From: Homoserinimonas sp. OAct 916
GTDB lineage: Bacteria; Actinomycetota; Actinomycetes; Actinomycetales; Microbacteriaceae
Assembly (NCBI RefSeq): GCF_003260275.1
Contig: NZ_QJHB01000004.1
Coordinates: 62,001-126,000 of the forward strand
Direction: 5' to 3'
DNA length: 64,000 nucleotides
This document shows, in pieces, positions 56,949 to 64,000 of the stretch (within the stretch, counting starts at the first letter, position 1; every line of letters begins with the position of its first letter). Both the position numbers and the translations under genes were made by a program. The notes beneath the pieces were generated by a model that made no database searches, was not told where the DNA came from, and saw nothing but the letters and a program-made list of their open reading frames with translations.

Positions 56949-57950
56949 TCAGAGCGTGAAACCAGTCGGGAACGGGTCGGAGGGGTCGAGCATGTACTGC
57001 CCGATTCCGGTGACCCAGGCGCGCCCGGTGACCGTCGGCAGCACGGCATCAATGCCCGCAACGGTGGTCGTGCCGACCAGACGGCCGGTGAACATGCTGC
57101 CGATGAACGACTCGTTGACGAAGTCGGTGTCGAGGTCGAGCTCGCCGCGGCTGAACAGTTCGGCCATGCGGGCGCTGGTTCCGGTGCCGCACGGAGACCG
57201 GTCGAACCAGCCCGGGTGGATCGCCATCGCGTGTCGGGAATGCTCGGCCGTGGATCCGGGGGCGATGAACTCCACGTGGTGGCAGTGGTCGATGCCCTCG
57301 ATCTCGGGGTGGTGCGGCGGATTGGTGCTGTTGATGGCATCCATGATGGCGAGCCCCGCGGTGAGGATCTCCTGCTGGTGGTCGCGGTCGAACGGCAGGT
57401 TCACGTCGTCGAGGTCGACCATGGCGTAGAAGTTGCCGCCGAAGGCCAGGCTGTAGCGGACGCTGCCGTAGCCGGGTACCTCGACCGTGTCATCCAGTCG
57501 CAGGGTGAACGACGGAACATTCTCGATGGTCACCGATTCGGCGTGGCCGTCTGTGACCTGCACCTGGGCGATCACGAGCCCGGCCGGGGTGTCGAGGCGA
57601 ATGGTGGTGACCGGTTCGGTGACCTCGACCATGCCGGTCTCGACCAGCACGGTCGCGACGCCGATGGTGCCGTGGCCGCACATGGGCAGGCATCCGGAGA
57701 CCTCGATGTAGACCACCCCCCAGTCGGCGTCGGGCCGGGTGGGAGTCTGCAGGATGGCACCGCTCATCGCAGCGTGCCCGCGCGGCTCGTTCATGAGCAG
57801 CAACCGGATGTCGTCGAGATGCTCCATGAAATACAGGCGCTTCTCGTTCATCGTCGCGCCGGGAATGTTGCCGACACCGCCGGTGACCACGCGGGTGGGC
57901 ATTCCTTCGGTGTGGGAGTCAACCGCGGTGAAGAGTCGTTTCGAACGCAT
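56949..57950 (-). CDS. 4-hydroxyproline 2-epimerase (proline racemase family)
   Basis: The 333-residue protein belongs to the proline racemase fold with both catalytic Cys: LPMCGHGTIG near 90 and RSPCGTGTSAR near 255. Both Cys present distinguishes racemases/epimerases from the Thr-containing 3-hydroxyproline dehydratases. The neighbour genes make trans-4-hydroxy-L-proline to cis-4-hydroxy-D-proline the likely reaction. It is separated from the deaminase gene by a terminator, so it has its own transcript. Confidence 0.9.
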   Translation of the reverse strand: MRSKRLFTAVDSHTEGMPTRVVTGGVGNIPGATMNEKRLYFMEHLDDIRLLLMNEPRGHAAMSGAILQTPTRPDADWGVVYIEVSGCLPMCGHGTIGVATVLVETGMVEVTEPVTTIRLDTPAGLVIAQVQVTDGHAESVTIENVPSFTLRLDDTVEVPGYGSVRYSLAFGGNFYAMVDLDDVNLPFDRDHQQEILTAGLAIMDAINSTNPPHHPEIEGIDHCHHVEFIAPGSTAEHSRHAMAIHPGWFDRSPCGTGTSARMAELFSRGELDLDTDFVNESFIGSMFTGRLVGTTTVAGIDAVLPTVTGRAWVTGIGQYMLDPSDPFPTGFTL

Positions 57951-58049
57951 GGGGTCATTCTTTCACTTGCTGCTGTGACGGTGCAGGGCGCGGATGTCGG
58001 GCGTGGCTGTCCGGGGGTGGAGGTGGTGCGTGGTTGCGGATGGCCACGC

Positions 58050-58085
58050 GGCCGAAAGATACCCGCGCACGGGTACCTTTCGGCC
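58050..58085 (-). terminator. Terminator after the deaminase gene
   Basis: Arms GGCCGAAAG and CTTTCGGCC, plus inner ATACCCG/CGGGTA pairs with one mismatch, give a 15-pair stem with a CGCA loop. It is 35 bases past the stop of the DapA-like gene. Confidence 0.85.
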
Positions 58086-58119
58086 TCATGACCATCGCTG
58101 GGTAGAACCCAGACTTCGG

Positions 58120-59052
58120 TTACGCGACCGCCTTCTCGCGGCTCGCGATGTAGTCGAGCGCCTTCTGAGTGTCAATCGTGACCTGCTTGTGCTGCTCGGG
58201 GCTGAGCGGGCCGCGCGGCGGACGGGTGACGCCACCGTAGCTCTGGCCGGCGATGTCGATCGACAGCTTGATCGCCTGTACGAACTCGATCTTGGTGTCC
58301 CAGCGGAACACGGTGATCAGGTGCTTGTAGAGCTCGAACGCCTCGGCGATGTTGCCGGCCCTGACCTGGTCGTAGATCTCGACGGCTTCCTTCGGGAACG
58401 CGTTCGGGTAGCCGGCGAACCAGCCATCGGCACCCACGACGAGCGACTCGAAGAGCAGGTCGTCAGTTCCGCAGATGATGTCGATGTCGGTGAGCTCGCG
58501 AATCTCGAGGATGCGGCGCACATCGCCGGAGAACTCCTTGATCGCGACGACCTCGGGGATCTCGCCCAGGCGCGCGATCAGCTTCGGCGACAGGTCGACC
58601 TTCATCGAGAAGGGGTTGTTGTAGGCCATGATGGGCAGGCCCACCTCGGCGACCTTCTGGTAGTGCGTGAAGATCTCGTCGTCGTTCGACTTGTACATGG
58701 TCGGCGGCAGCAGCAGGATGCCGTCGGCACCGTCTTCCTTCGCGTAGTCGGCCCAGCGCTGGGCCTGGTGCCAGCCGACACCGGCGGCACCGGCTACGAC
58801 GACACCGCGTCCGTCGACGGCGTCAACGGCGACCTGGATCACCTTGCGGCGCTCCTCGTCGGTGAGCGCCTCGTACTCGCCGAGCGAGCCGTTGGGGCCC
58901 ACGCCGCGGCAGCCCGAGTTCATCAAGAAGTCGCAGTGCTCGCCGAACTTGTCGAAGTCGACAGCCAGGCCCGACGGCGCGGATGAGTCCTCTTTGAAGG
59001 CGAGGGTGGTCGCGACGACGACCCCTCCGAGGTCAAAGTTCTTTTCAGCCAT
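58120..59052 (-). CDS. DapA-like 1-pyrroline-4-hydroxy-2-carboxylate deaminase
   Basis: The 310-residue DapA-superfamily protein has the Schiff-base Lys in VVAIKEFSG near 171, a Tyr in IMAYNNP near 143 and GGRGVGPNGSLGE-like substrate loop. In the D-hydroxyproline pathway a DapA-like enzyme deaminates and dehydrates 1-pyrroline-4-hydroxy-2-carboxylate to alpha-ketoglutarate semialdehyde. Genome context (epimerase, dehydrogenase, KGSADH) makes this assignment likely over true dihydrodipicolinate synthase. AAGGAAA precedes the ATG. Confidence 0.88.
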   Translation of the reverse strand: MAEKNFDLGGVVVATTLAFKEDSSAPSGLAVDFDKFGEHCDFLMNSGCRGVGPNGSLGEYEALTDEERRKVIQVAVDAVDGRGVVVAGAAGVGWHQAQRWADYAKEDGADGILLLPPTMYKSNDDEIFTHYQKVAEVGLPIMAYNNPFSMKVDLSPKLIARLGEIPEVVAIKEFSGDVRRILEIRELTDIDIICGTDDLLFESLVVGADGWFAGYPNAFPKEAVEIYDQVRAGNIAEAFELYKHLITVFRWDTKIEFVQAIKLSIDIAGQSYGGVTRPPRGPLSPEQHKQVTIDTQKALDYIASREKAVA

Positions 59053-59120
59053 TATCAGTGTTTCCTTTTCTCTATCGTGTTCGTTTGTCGTGGCACCGGT
59101 TCAGGTGCCGACAGGGGGTG

Positions 59121-60728
59121 TTACGTGGTTGGTCTGGATGGTTTGGATGGGGAAGCGGTCTGCGGTGAATTCCGGCCCGGGCTCGCGGGCAGGGCGGCTG
59201 CCGCGAGGTCGGCGATGCGAACGGGGGCGGCGATCGGCCGACGGTCGGTCATCACTCCATCGCTGAGCCCACCGGGGGTCTGGCAGGCCAGTAGTTCCTC
59301 GACGGTGCGGCCGCAGACGCGGCCCTGGCAGAGGCCGAGCCCCGCGCGGGTGGAGAGCTTGAGCGAGCGCAGCCCGGTTGATTCGGTGGCCTGGGCCGTC
59401 TGGCACATTGCGCCGTAGTTGACCTCTTCGCAGCGGCAGATGATGGTGTCATCGGTGAGCCAGCCGGGCCACATCGCGCGGATTCCGTGCGCCTTCTCGA
59501 TGCGCCGAGCGAATCCGCTGAAGGTGATCCGTTTCGCCACCTGCGATTTCATCGCCGGGTCGGACAAATGCCCGCCGGCCGCCGCATGTCCGGCAATGGT
59601 TCCCTCAACCAGTGCCGCATCGACGCCGCCGATGGCGGTGAGTTCGCCGGCCGCGTAGACGCCGGGCACGGTCGTGCGCTGGTGGGCGTCGACCCTGACG
59701 AACCGCTCGGCGGTGAGGGCGCAGCCGGCGGCGATGGCGAGTTCGAGTCGGGGGGTGAAGCCGTGACCGATGCAGACCGCGTCGACGGCGACCGTCTTCT
59801 CGGTGCCGGCAATCGGGGCCCACCCGGTGTCGAGCTTGGCGGTGGTGACGTGCGTCACCCGTTCGGTGCCGTGGGCGGCCACCACGCCGCGCCCGGTCAG
59901 GTACGGGATGCGATTCGCAATGTGGTTGCGCGCGTATCCGGCCAGCTCGGCGCCCTTTGAGGCGGCACCGATCAACTGCCACGGCTTCTTTCCCCAGCCG
60001 CTGATGATGCGCTGCATGTGGTTGGCCTCGAGCACGCCGAGCACCGTCGCGCCGACCTGCGCGAGTGATGCGGCGACCGGCAGCAGGAACGGGCCGGCTC
60101 CGGCCACCAGCACACGATCGCCGACCGCGATGCGCTCGCTCTTCGCCAACGCCTGGGCGGCACCGGCAGTGAAGACACCGGGCAGGTCCCAACCGGGGAA
60201 CGGCAGGGCGCGGTCGTGGGCTCCGTTGGCGAGCACGATCGCGTCTGGGCTGAAGCTGAGCCGCTCCCGGCCCACCCCATCGGGTTCACCGACGAGCACA
60301 TGCACGGTGGGTACTGCAGAAGTGGTGGATGCGGCGGAGCCGGCGGAGTTTCTGGCGGAAGCGCCTGTGGTGGCTGGGTCCGTGCCCGCCGAGCCTGTGC
60401 AGGCTGAACCGGTGGTGGCTGAACCTGTGCTGGCTGGACCTGTGCCGGCGGAGCTTTCGGCGGCCGTGATCGCCCAGACCTGCGCCTGGGTGAGGATGCG
60501 GCAGTCGGGGTCGGCAACCAGGTCGGCGCACAGCTTCTGGAACTTCGCCCAGCCGTGGTGCAACCCGGCCTCGTGTTTCGACGGGCGCTGGGTGGGCAGG
60601 TGCCGCCAGTACTGGCCGCCGAGTTGATCTGCAGAGTCAAGCAGCACGACGTGAGCCCCGAGCGCCCGCGCGCTGGTCGCCGCGGCGAGCCCGGCCGGGC
60701 CGGCGCCGATGATCACCACGTCAGTCAT
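59121..60728 (-). CDS. D-hydroxyproline dehydrogenase, FAD/NAD(P)-binding subunit with Fe-S tail
   Basis: The 535-residue protein has a FAD motif IIGAGPAGLAAA, a second dinucleotide motif (VAGAGPFLLPVA), and a C-terminal BFD-like [2Fe-2S] domain with four Cys: CRCEEVNYGAMC and GLCQGRVC. It is the HcnB/OoxA-type subunit. A low-complexity insert (about 91-140, Ser/Thr/Gly/Ala repeats) is unusual. The ATG at 60728 overlaps the next stop (ATGACTGA). With its partners it oxidises cis-4-hydroxy-D-proline. Confidence 0.88.
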   Translation of the reverse strand: MTDVVIIGAGPAGLAAATSARALGAHVVLLDSADQLGGQYWRHLPTQRPSKHEAGLHHGWAKFQKLCADLVADPDCRILTQAQVWAITAAESSAGTGPASTGSATTGSACTGSAGTDPATTGASARNSAGSAASTTSAVPTVHVLVGEPDGVGRERLSFSPDAIVLANGAHDRALPFPGWDLPGVFTAGAAQALAKSERIAVGDRVLVAGAGPFLLPVAASLAQVGATVLGVLEANHMQRIISGWGKKPWQLIGAASKGAELAGYARNHIANRIPYLTGRGVVAAHGTERVTHVTTAKLDTGWAPIAGTEKTVAVDAVCIGHGFTPRLELAIAAGCALTAERFVRVDAHQRTTVPGVYAAGELTAIGGVDAALVEGTIAGHAAAGGHLSDPAMKSQVAKRITFSGFARRIEKAHGIRAMWPGWLTDDTIICRCEEVNYGAMCQTAQATESTGLRSLKLSTRAGLGLCQGRVCGRTVEELLACQTPGGLSDGVMTDRRPIAAPVRIADLAAAALPASPGRNSPQTASPSKPSRPTT

Positions 60729-61152
60729 TGTCGCCTCGCGCATCCGATTGGGTCTGCTCGTCACTCTGCTCGTGCTGTGGGGCCTGCTCGGTCCGCAGAG
60801 GTTGACGGGCCTGCTCAGACTGCTCGCTCTGCTCGTATGGTTTCGGCAGAAGGTCGTGCTGGCTGACCACCACGTCGCCGTCGGTCGCCCGGCGCAGGCA
60901 CGCACGTACATCCCGGTGACCGTTCACCTCGACGACGCAGTCGAAGCAGACGCCGATTCCGCAGAAGACTCCGCGCGGCTTTCCCGATGCGGAGGTGCGT
61001 CGCCAAGCCAGCGACCCGGACGCAAGGATGACACCGGCGAGTGTCTGTCCGGCCACGCCCGTTGCCAGAACGCCGTCGACGGTGATCGTGAGTGGTGTGG
61101 GCGCGTCCGGAGCGATCGGATCTTCGCTGGCTGGGAGCAGGCGGGCGGTCAT
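60721..61152 (-). CDS. D-hydroxyproline dehydrogenase, small [2Fe-2S] subunit
   Basis: The 143-residue protein has the ferredoxin-fold Cys ligands CGIGVCFDC plus a later Cys in RACL (residues 64, 69, 72 and 85), as in HcnA/OoxA-small subunits. The last 40 residues are Gln/Glu/Ser-rich and unusual. It overlaps both neighbouring genes (ATGA and ATGACTGA), a tight operon. Confidence 0.88.
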   Translation of the reverse strand: MTARLLPASEDPIAPDAPTPLTITVDGVLATGVAGQTLAGVILASGSLAWRRTSASGKPRGVFCGIGVCFDCVVEVNGHRDVRACLRRATDGDVVVSQHDLLPKPYEQSEQSEQARQPLRTEQAPQHEQSDEQTQSDARGDND

Positions 61153-62411
61153 GCGGCGCCTCCCGAGACGGCTGCTTGATCGGCGGTGTCATCGGCGGTG
61201 GCAGCAGACGCATCAGAGAGGCGGGCTGCATCATCGGAATCAAGGAACGGGGCCAGACTGTCCCTGGCGGGCGAATAGGGGGTCGGGTCGATCGGCGGCT
61301 GGTCGCCGGTCATGAGGGCAGTGATGATGTCGGCCGTGCCGAGAGCCAGCCCGATGCCCGCACCCTCGTGCCCGGTGGCGTGCCAGAGGCCAGGCAGCCG
61401 AGGGTCGGCGCCGATCAGCGGCATGTGGTCGGGCATGAACGGCCGAAATCCGCCGTAGGCCCGCATCACCGACATGCCCGCGAGAAACGGGAACAGTCGC
61501 AGCGCCTTGGCGGCGATCTCGGCGAGCACGTGCACGTCGAACCGGTTGTCGAAGCCGACCTGCTGGCGGGAGGATCCGATCAGCACGGTTCCGGATGCCG
61601 TCGATTCCACCACACTGGAGGTCTGCAGTGCGGCGTCGCTCGACAGTGTGGCCCCGACGTAGTCGGCGTCGTACACCTTGTGGAACACGCGGTGCGGCAT
61701 GCGCGTGGTGACCAGCACCATGCCGCGGCGGGGTTTGACCGGCAGGTTGACGCCGAGTGCTGCTGCCACTTCGCCCGACCAGGGCCCGGCGGCGATCACC
61801 ACGTGGCCGGCGTGCAGGTCGCCCTTCGAGGTCTGCACTCCCACAAGGTCGCCCGATGCCGACAGGATCGGCCCGGTCACGCGGGTGTTCGTGATGACGC
61901 GCACCCCGCGCACCCGCGCCGAGGCGAGCAGCGCCTCTGCGGCGATGGTCGGCTGCACCTGGCTGTCTTCGGGGTAGTGCACGGCGGCGGTGATGGCCGG
62001 GTTGAGATCGGGTTCCAACACCAGAGCTTCTGCGGTGCTGATGGGGCGGGCATCCACTCCGGAGTCGCTCTGGCGCGCGGCGAAGTCGAGCAGCGGCTGC
62101 GCCCCGGGTTCGGTGGTGGCCACGACCAGGCCACCCTTCTGCTCGAACTCGACCGACGGGAATGTGCCCGGGAGTTCGGCGGTGAGGTCGGCGACCGTGT
62201 CGGGCCAGAGCGTGGCCGAGTACTGTGCGAGCACCAGTTCTGCACCGGGCTGCTTGTCTGAGAGAAGAAGGTTGCCCTCCCCCGCAGCGGAGGTTCCCCC
62301 AGCCGCGGCACCCCGCTCGACCACCGTGACCTGGAGCCCGGCGGCTGCGAACGTGCGCGCACACGCAGCACCGACGATGCCGGCGCCGATAACGAGAACG
62401 TCATCGATCAC
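61149..62411 (-). CDS. D-hydroxyproline dehydrogenase, catalytic FAD oxidase-type subunit
   Basis: The 420-residue FAD-dependent protein of the glycine/D-amino-acid oxidase (DAO) family has VLVIGAGIVGAACARTFAAA at the N-terminus and GYGGFRPFMPDHMPLIG-like signature near 310 (AYGGFRPFMPDHMPLIGADP). It is the subunit that dehydrogenates the D-imino acid. A GTG start at 62411 has AGGAG six bases upstream. It is the first gene of the operon, right after the repeat-rich non-coding region. The C-terminal tail is Asp/Ala/Ser-rich. Confidence 0.88.
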   Translation of the reverse strand: MIDDVLVIGAGIVGAACARTFAAAGLQVTVVERGAAAGGTSAAGEGNLLLSDKQPGAELVLAQYSATLWPDTVADLTAELPGTFPSVEFEQKGGLVVATTEPGAQPLLDFAARQSDSGVDARPISTAEALVLEPDLNPAITAAVHYPEDSQVQPTIAAEALLASARVRGVRVITNTRVTGPILSASGDLVGVQTSKGDLHAGHVVIAAGPWSGEVAAALGVNLPVKPRRGMVLVTTRMPHRVFHKVYDADYVGATLSSDAALQTSSVVESTASGTVLIGSSRQQVGFDNRFDVHVLAEIAAKALRLFPFLAGMSVMRAYGGFRPFMPDHMPLIGADPRLPGLWHATGHEGAGIGLALGTADIITALMTGDQPPIDPTPYSPARDSLAPFLDSDDAARLSDASAATADDTADQAAVSGGAA

Positions 62412-62438
62412 GGTCGGCTCCTCTCACAGAGTCTCAAT

Positions 62439-62536
62439 TCACAGGTCACAGGTCACAGGTCACAGGTCACAGGTCACAGGTCACAGGTCACAGGTCACAG
62501 GTCACAGGTCACAGGTCACAGGTCACAGGTCACAGG
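62439..62536. repeat. Heptanucleotide tandem repeat, 14 copies
   Basis: Fourteen perfect copies of TCACAGG in a row, 27 to 125 bases upstream of the FAD-subunit GTG start. Perfect identity suggests recent or ongoing slippage. Confidence 0.95.
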
Positions 62537-62564
62537 TCAAGCATGATCACATGTCAGTCAACAC

Positions 62565-62725
62565 CAGCAATAATCACACGTCAGCAATAATCAACACCAG
62601 AAATGATCCACGTCAGCAATGATCCGCCTCAGCATTGATCACGTCAGCATTGATCACTTCAGCAATGACCACGAATCAGAAAACCCAAAAACCAGCAATG
62701 ATCACACCTCAGTAATATGTCACAC
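62565..62725. repeat. Iteron-like array of about ten 16-bp units
   Basis: Units starting CAG at 62565, 62582, 62598, 62614, 62630, 62645, 62660, 62677, 62693 and 62710 (spacing 15-17 bp) follow the consensus CAGCAATGATCACGT with many TGATCA palindromes. It is AT-rich compared with the surrounding sequence. It could be a multi-site binding array. Confidence 0.8.
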
Positions 62726-62773
62726 ACTATCCTAACGCATCCCCCGCTCATCCAAAAGAGGCAATTCTCACCT

Positions 62774-62838
62774 GAGGGGTCAGGATCGGCGCCAGAACCG
62801 ACCAAAACCTCCCGCCCAGACGCCGATTTGGACCCCTC
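62774..62838. repeat. 65-bp inverted-repeat element, copy 3
   Basis: Starts GAGGGGTCAGGATCGGCGCC and ends GATTTGGACCCCTC. Arms pair over 8 bp with a second block of 4. It shares AGAAC..ACCAAAAC with copy 2 and GCCCAGACGC with copy 1. Confidence 0.85.
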
Positions 62839-62868
62839 GCGGGAATGGGCCCGTGGGGAGTACTGGGG

Positions 62869-62928
62869 GTGGGGGCGCTGGAAGTAGTGGAGGTGGGGGC
62901 GCTGGAAGTAGTAGAGGTGGGGGCGCGG
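62869..62928. repeat. 24-bp tandem repeat, two and a half copies
   Basis: Two copies of a 24-bp unit, starting GTGGGGGCGCTGGAAGTAGT, followed by half of a third. It lies just past the livF stop. Confidence 0.75.
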
Positions 62929-62970
62929 TATTCGTGGGGGGAGGTGCGCGCGGGGTGGCGCGCGGGGTGG

Positions 62971-63681
62971 TCAGGCGCCGAGGTAGGCGTCGATCACCTT
63001 CGAGTTCGTGCGGAGGTCGCTGGCAGCGCCCTCCATCGTGACGGTGCCCGACTCGATCACGTAGCCGCGGTCGGCGATGCGCAGTGCCGCCCGCGCGTTC
63101 TGCTCGACCAGCAGCACGGTGGTGCCCTGCGCCTGCACCTCCTTGATGATCTCCATCACCTGCTTCACGATCAGTGGCGCCAGGCCCATCGACGGCTCAT
63201 CCAGCAGCAACAGCTTCGGGCCGCCGACCAGCGCCCGCCCGATCGCGGCCATCTGCTGTTCGCCGCCCGAGAGGGTGCCGCCCTCCTGGTTGCGACGCTC
63301 CCTGAGCCTCGGCATCAACTCGTAGGCGCGCTCGATGCGTTCATCCACCAGCTTCTGGTCATCGACCAGGTAGCCGCCCAGTTGCAGGTTCTCGTGCACC
63401 GTCATGGTGGAGAAGATGCGTCGGCCCTCGGGCACGTGCAAGAGTTTCGCCTCGACGATGTCCCACGGCTGCATCGTGGTGAGGTCGCGGTCGCCCCAGG
63501 TCACGGTGCCCGACTTCGGCCGGTACAGGCCGGAGAGCATGGATAGGGTGGAGGTCTTTCCCGCACCGTTGTTGCCGAGCAGGGCCACAATCTCGCCCTC
63601 GTTGACCTCGAGGGTCAGGCCGCGCAACGCCTGCACACGATGGTAGAAGAGGTCGACGTTGTCGATCACGAGCTTGGCCAT
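62971..63681 (-). CDS. livF: Branched-chain amino acid-type ABC transporter ATPase LivF
   Basis: The 236-residue ABC ATPase has Walker A GNNGAGKTS, signature LSGGEQQM, Walker B KLLLLDEPSMGL and an H-loop segment (VLLVEQN). Size and motifs are typical of LivF. It starts one base into the livG stop (TGATG). The substrate could be an amino acid or another organic anion; the membrane and binding parts lie outside the window. Confidence 0.9.
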   Translation of the reverse strand: MAKLVIDNVDLFYHRVQALRGLTLEVNEGEIVALLGNNGAGKTSTLSMLSGLYRPKSGTVTWGDRDLTTMQPWDIVEAKLLHVPEGRRIFSTMTVHENLQLGGYLVDDQKLVDERIERAYELMPRLRERRNQEGGTLSGGEQQMAAIGRALVGGPKLLLLDEPSMGLAPLIVKQVMEIIKEVQAQGTTVLLVEQNARAALRIADRGYVIESGTVTMEGAASDLRTNSKVIDAYLGA

Positions 63682-64000
63682 CAGTCGTCATCCTCCGCTC
63701 CGAGGTACGCCTCGATCACCTTCGGGTCGTTCTTGATCTGGTGCGGTGTGCCATCGGCGATCTCTTTGCCGTAGTTGAGAACCACAATGCGCTCAGACAC
63801 TTCCATCACGAGACCCATGTCGTGCTCAATCAGGACGATGCCCACGCCGAGCTCCCGAATCTTACGGATCAGGGCGATCAGGGCCTGCTTCTCCGAGTGG
63901 TTGAGCCCGGCTCCCGGTTCATCCAGCAGCAACAGTCTGGGCTTGGTGGCGAGAGCCCGAGCGATCTCCACCCGGCGCTGTTCGCCATATGGGAGCTGGG
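63681..64000 (-). CDS. livG: ABC transporter ATPase LivG, 3' end only
   Basis: The last ~106 residues are seen, ending GAEDDD. YGEQRRVEIARALATKPRLL and LLDEPGAGLNHSEK give the end of the signature helix, Walker B and the LivG-specific AGLN loop; VGIVLIEHDMGLVM gives the H-loop. The gene is cut by the window edge. It directly precedes livF on the minus strand. Confidence 0.9.
   Translation of the reverse strand, partial: QLPYGEQRRVEIARALATKPRLLLLDEPGAGLNHSEKQALIALIRKIRELGVGIVLIEHDMGLVMEVSERIVVLNYGKEIADGTPHQIKNDPKVIEAYLGAEDDD

Larger units (their letters stand above)
62412..62970. other. Repeat-rich non-coding segment upstream of the hydroxyproline operon
   Basis: This 559-base region holds the heptamer array (62439-62536), iteron-like array (62565-62725), AT-rich stretch, 65-bp element copy 3 (62774-62838) and a 24-bp repeat (62869-62928). 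No coding gene is convincing. It must include the promoter of the FAD-subunit gene. Confidence 0.75.

Noticed and set aside
62439-62725. CRISPR array
   Set aside because: Units are 7 or about 16 bp with no unique spacers between them and no cas genes nearby.
62845-63546. Plus-strand gene of about 230 codons over livF
   Set aside because: It overlaps the clear livF coding sequence and its start is made of the 24-bp tandem repeat.

Overview
The window is chromosomal DNA from a high-GC Gram-positive actinobacterium, most likely a member of the Microbacteriaceae (order Micrococcales). This rests on very high GC content, frequent GTG/TTG starts with purine-rich ribosome binding sites, RpoB and RpoC of the actinobacterial type (rpoB starting at TTG), an actinobacterial type VII secretion (ESX-like) cluster, and a PknB/FHA/PP2C signalling operon. 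The genus assignment is inference. No tRNA, rRNA, CRISPR array, transposase or prophage gene was seen.

Layout. 1-2.1 kb holds the edge of a type IV pilus cluster (partial proline-rich protein and PilB-type ATPase, minus strand). 2.3-6.5 kb has a membrane GT2 polysaccharide synthase divergent from a secreted GH18-like protein with two small carbohydrate-binding modules. 6.7-7.4 kb has an RDD membrane protein. 7.5-21.3 kb is a type VII secretion island: two paralogous small immunity-like proteins, a WXG100-headed polymorphic toxin with a C-terminal TNT (NAD+ glycohydrolase) domain and three small WXG100/ESAT-6-like proteins on the minus strand; then, divergently on the plus strand, an RDD-FHA fusion, a DUF6177-like protein, a 91-residue single-pass protein, EccD, a degenerate MinD/ParA-like ATPase, EccC and a small overlapping gene. 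No mycosin, EccE or full-length EccB is present.

21.3-38.2 kb is a minus-strand signalling and cell-envelope operon: PknB-like kinase, a 1996-residue Ig/fibronectin-type surface protein, MoxR ATPase, DUF58 protein, transglutaminase-like protein lacking its Cys and His, DUF5684-FHA protein, a truncated PP2C, a membrane protein with five repeated Thr motifs, and a full PP2C phosphatase. Many of these genes overlap by one to four bases. The likely logic is that the kinase and phosphatase set the phosphorylation of Thr motifs read by FHA domains, linking envelope state to secretion.

38.5-45.9 kb carries rpoC and rpoB. 46.4-48.4 kb has an AbiEi/DUF559-like gene flanked by two copies of a new 65-bp inverted-repeat element, and a spermidine-synthase-like methyltransferase-fold protein. 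48.7-55.2 kb has an MFS transporter with a GH1 beta-glucosidase, an APC permease and a secreted PQQ-type sugar dehydrogenase lipoprotein. 55.3-62.4 kb is a nearly complete trans-4-hydroxy-L-proline catabolic cluster (epimerase, three-part D-hydroxyproline dehydrogenase, deaminase, alpha-ketoglutarate semialdehyde dehydrogenase). A repeat-rich 0.56-kb non-coding segment follows, with a 14-copy heptamer, about ten iteron-like 16-mers and a third copy of the 65-bp element. The window ends in livF and a partial livG of a branched-chain amino-acid-type ABC transporter.

Most novel-looking signals: the TNT toxin/tandem immunity/type VII locus, the 65-bp element family, the iteron/heptamer region upstream of the hydroxyproline operon, and the repeated Thr motifs next to a kinase, FHA proteins and a broken phosphatase copy.
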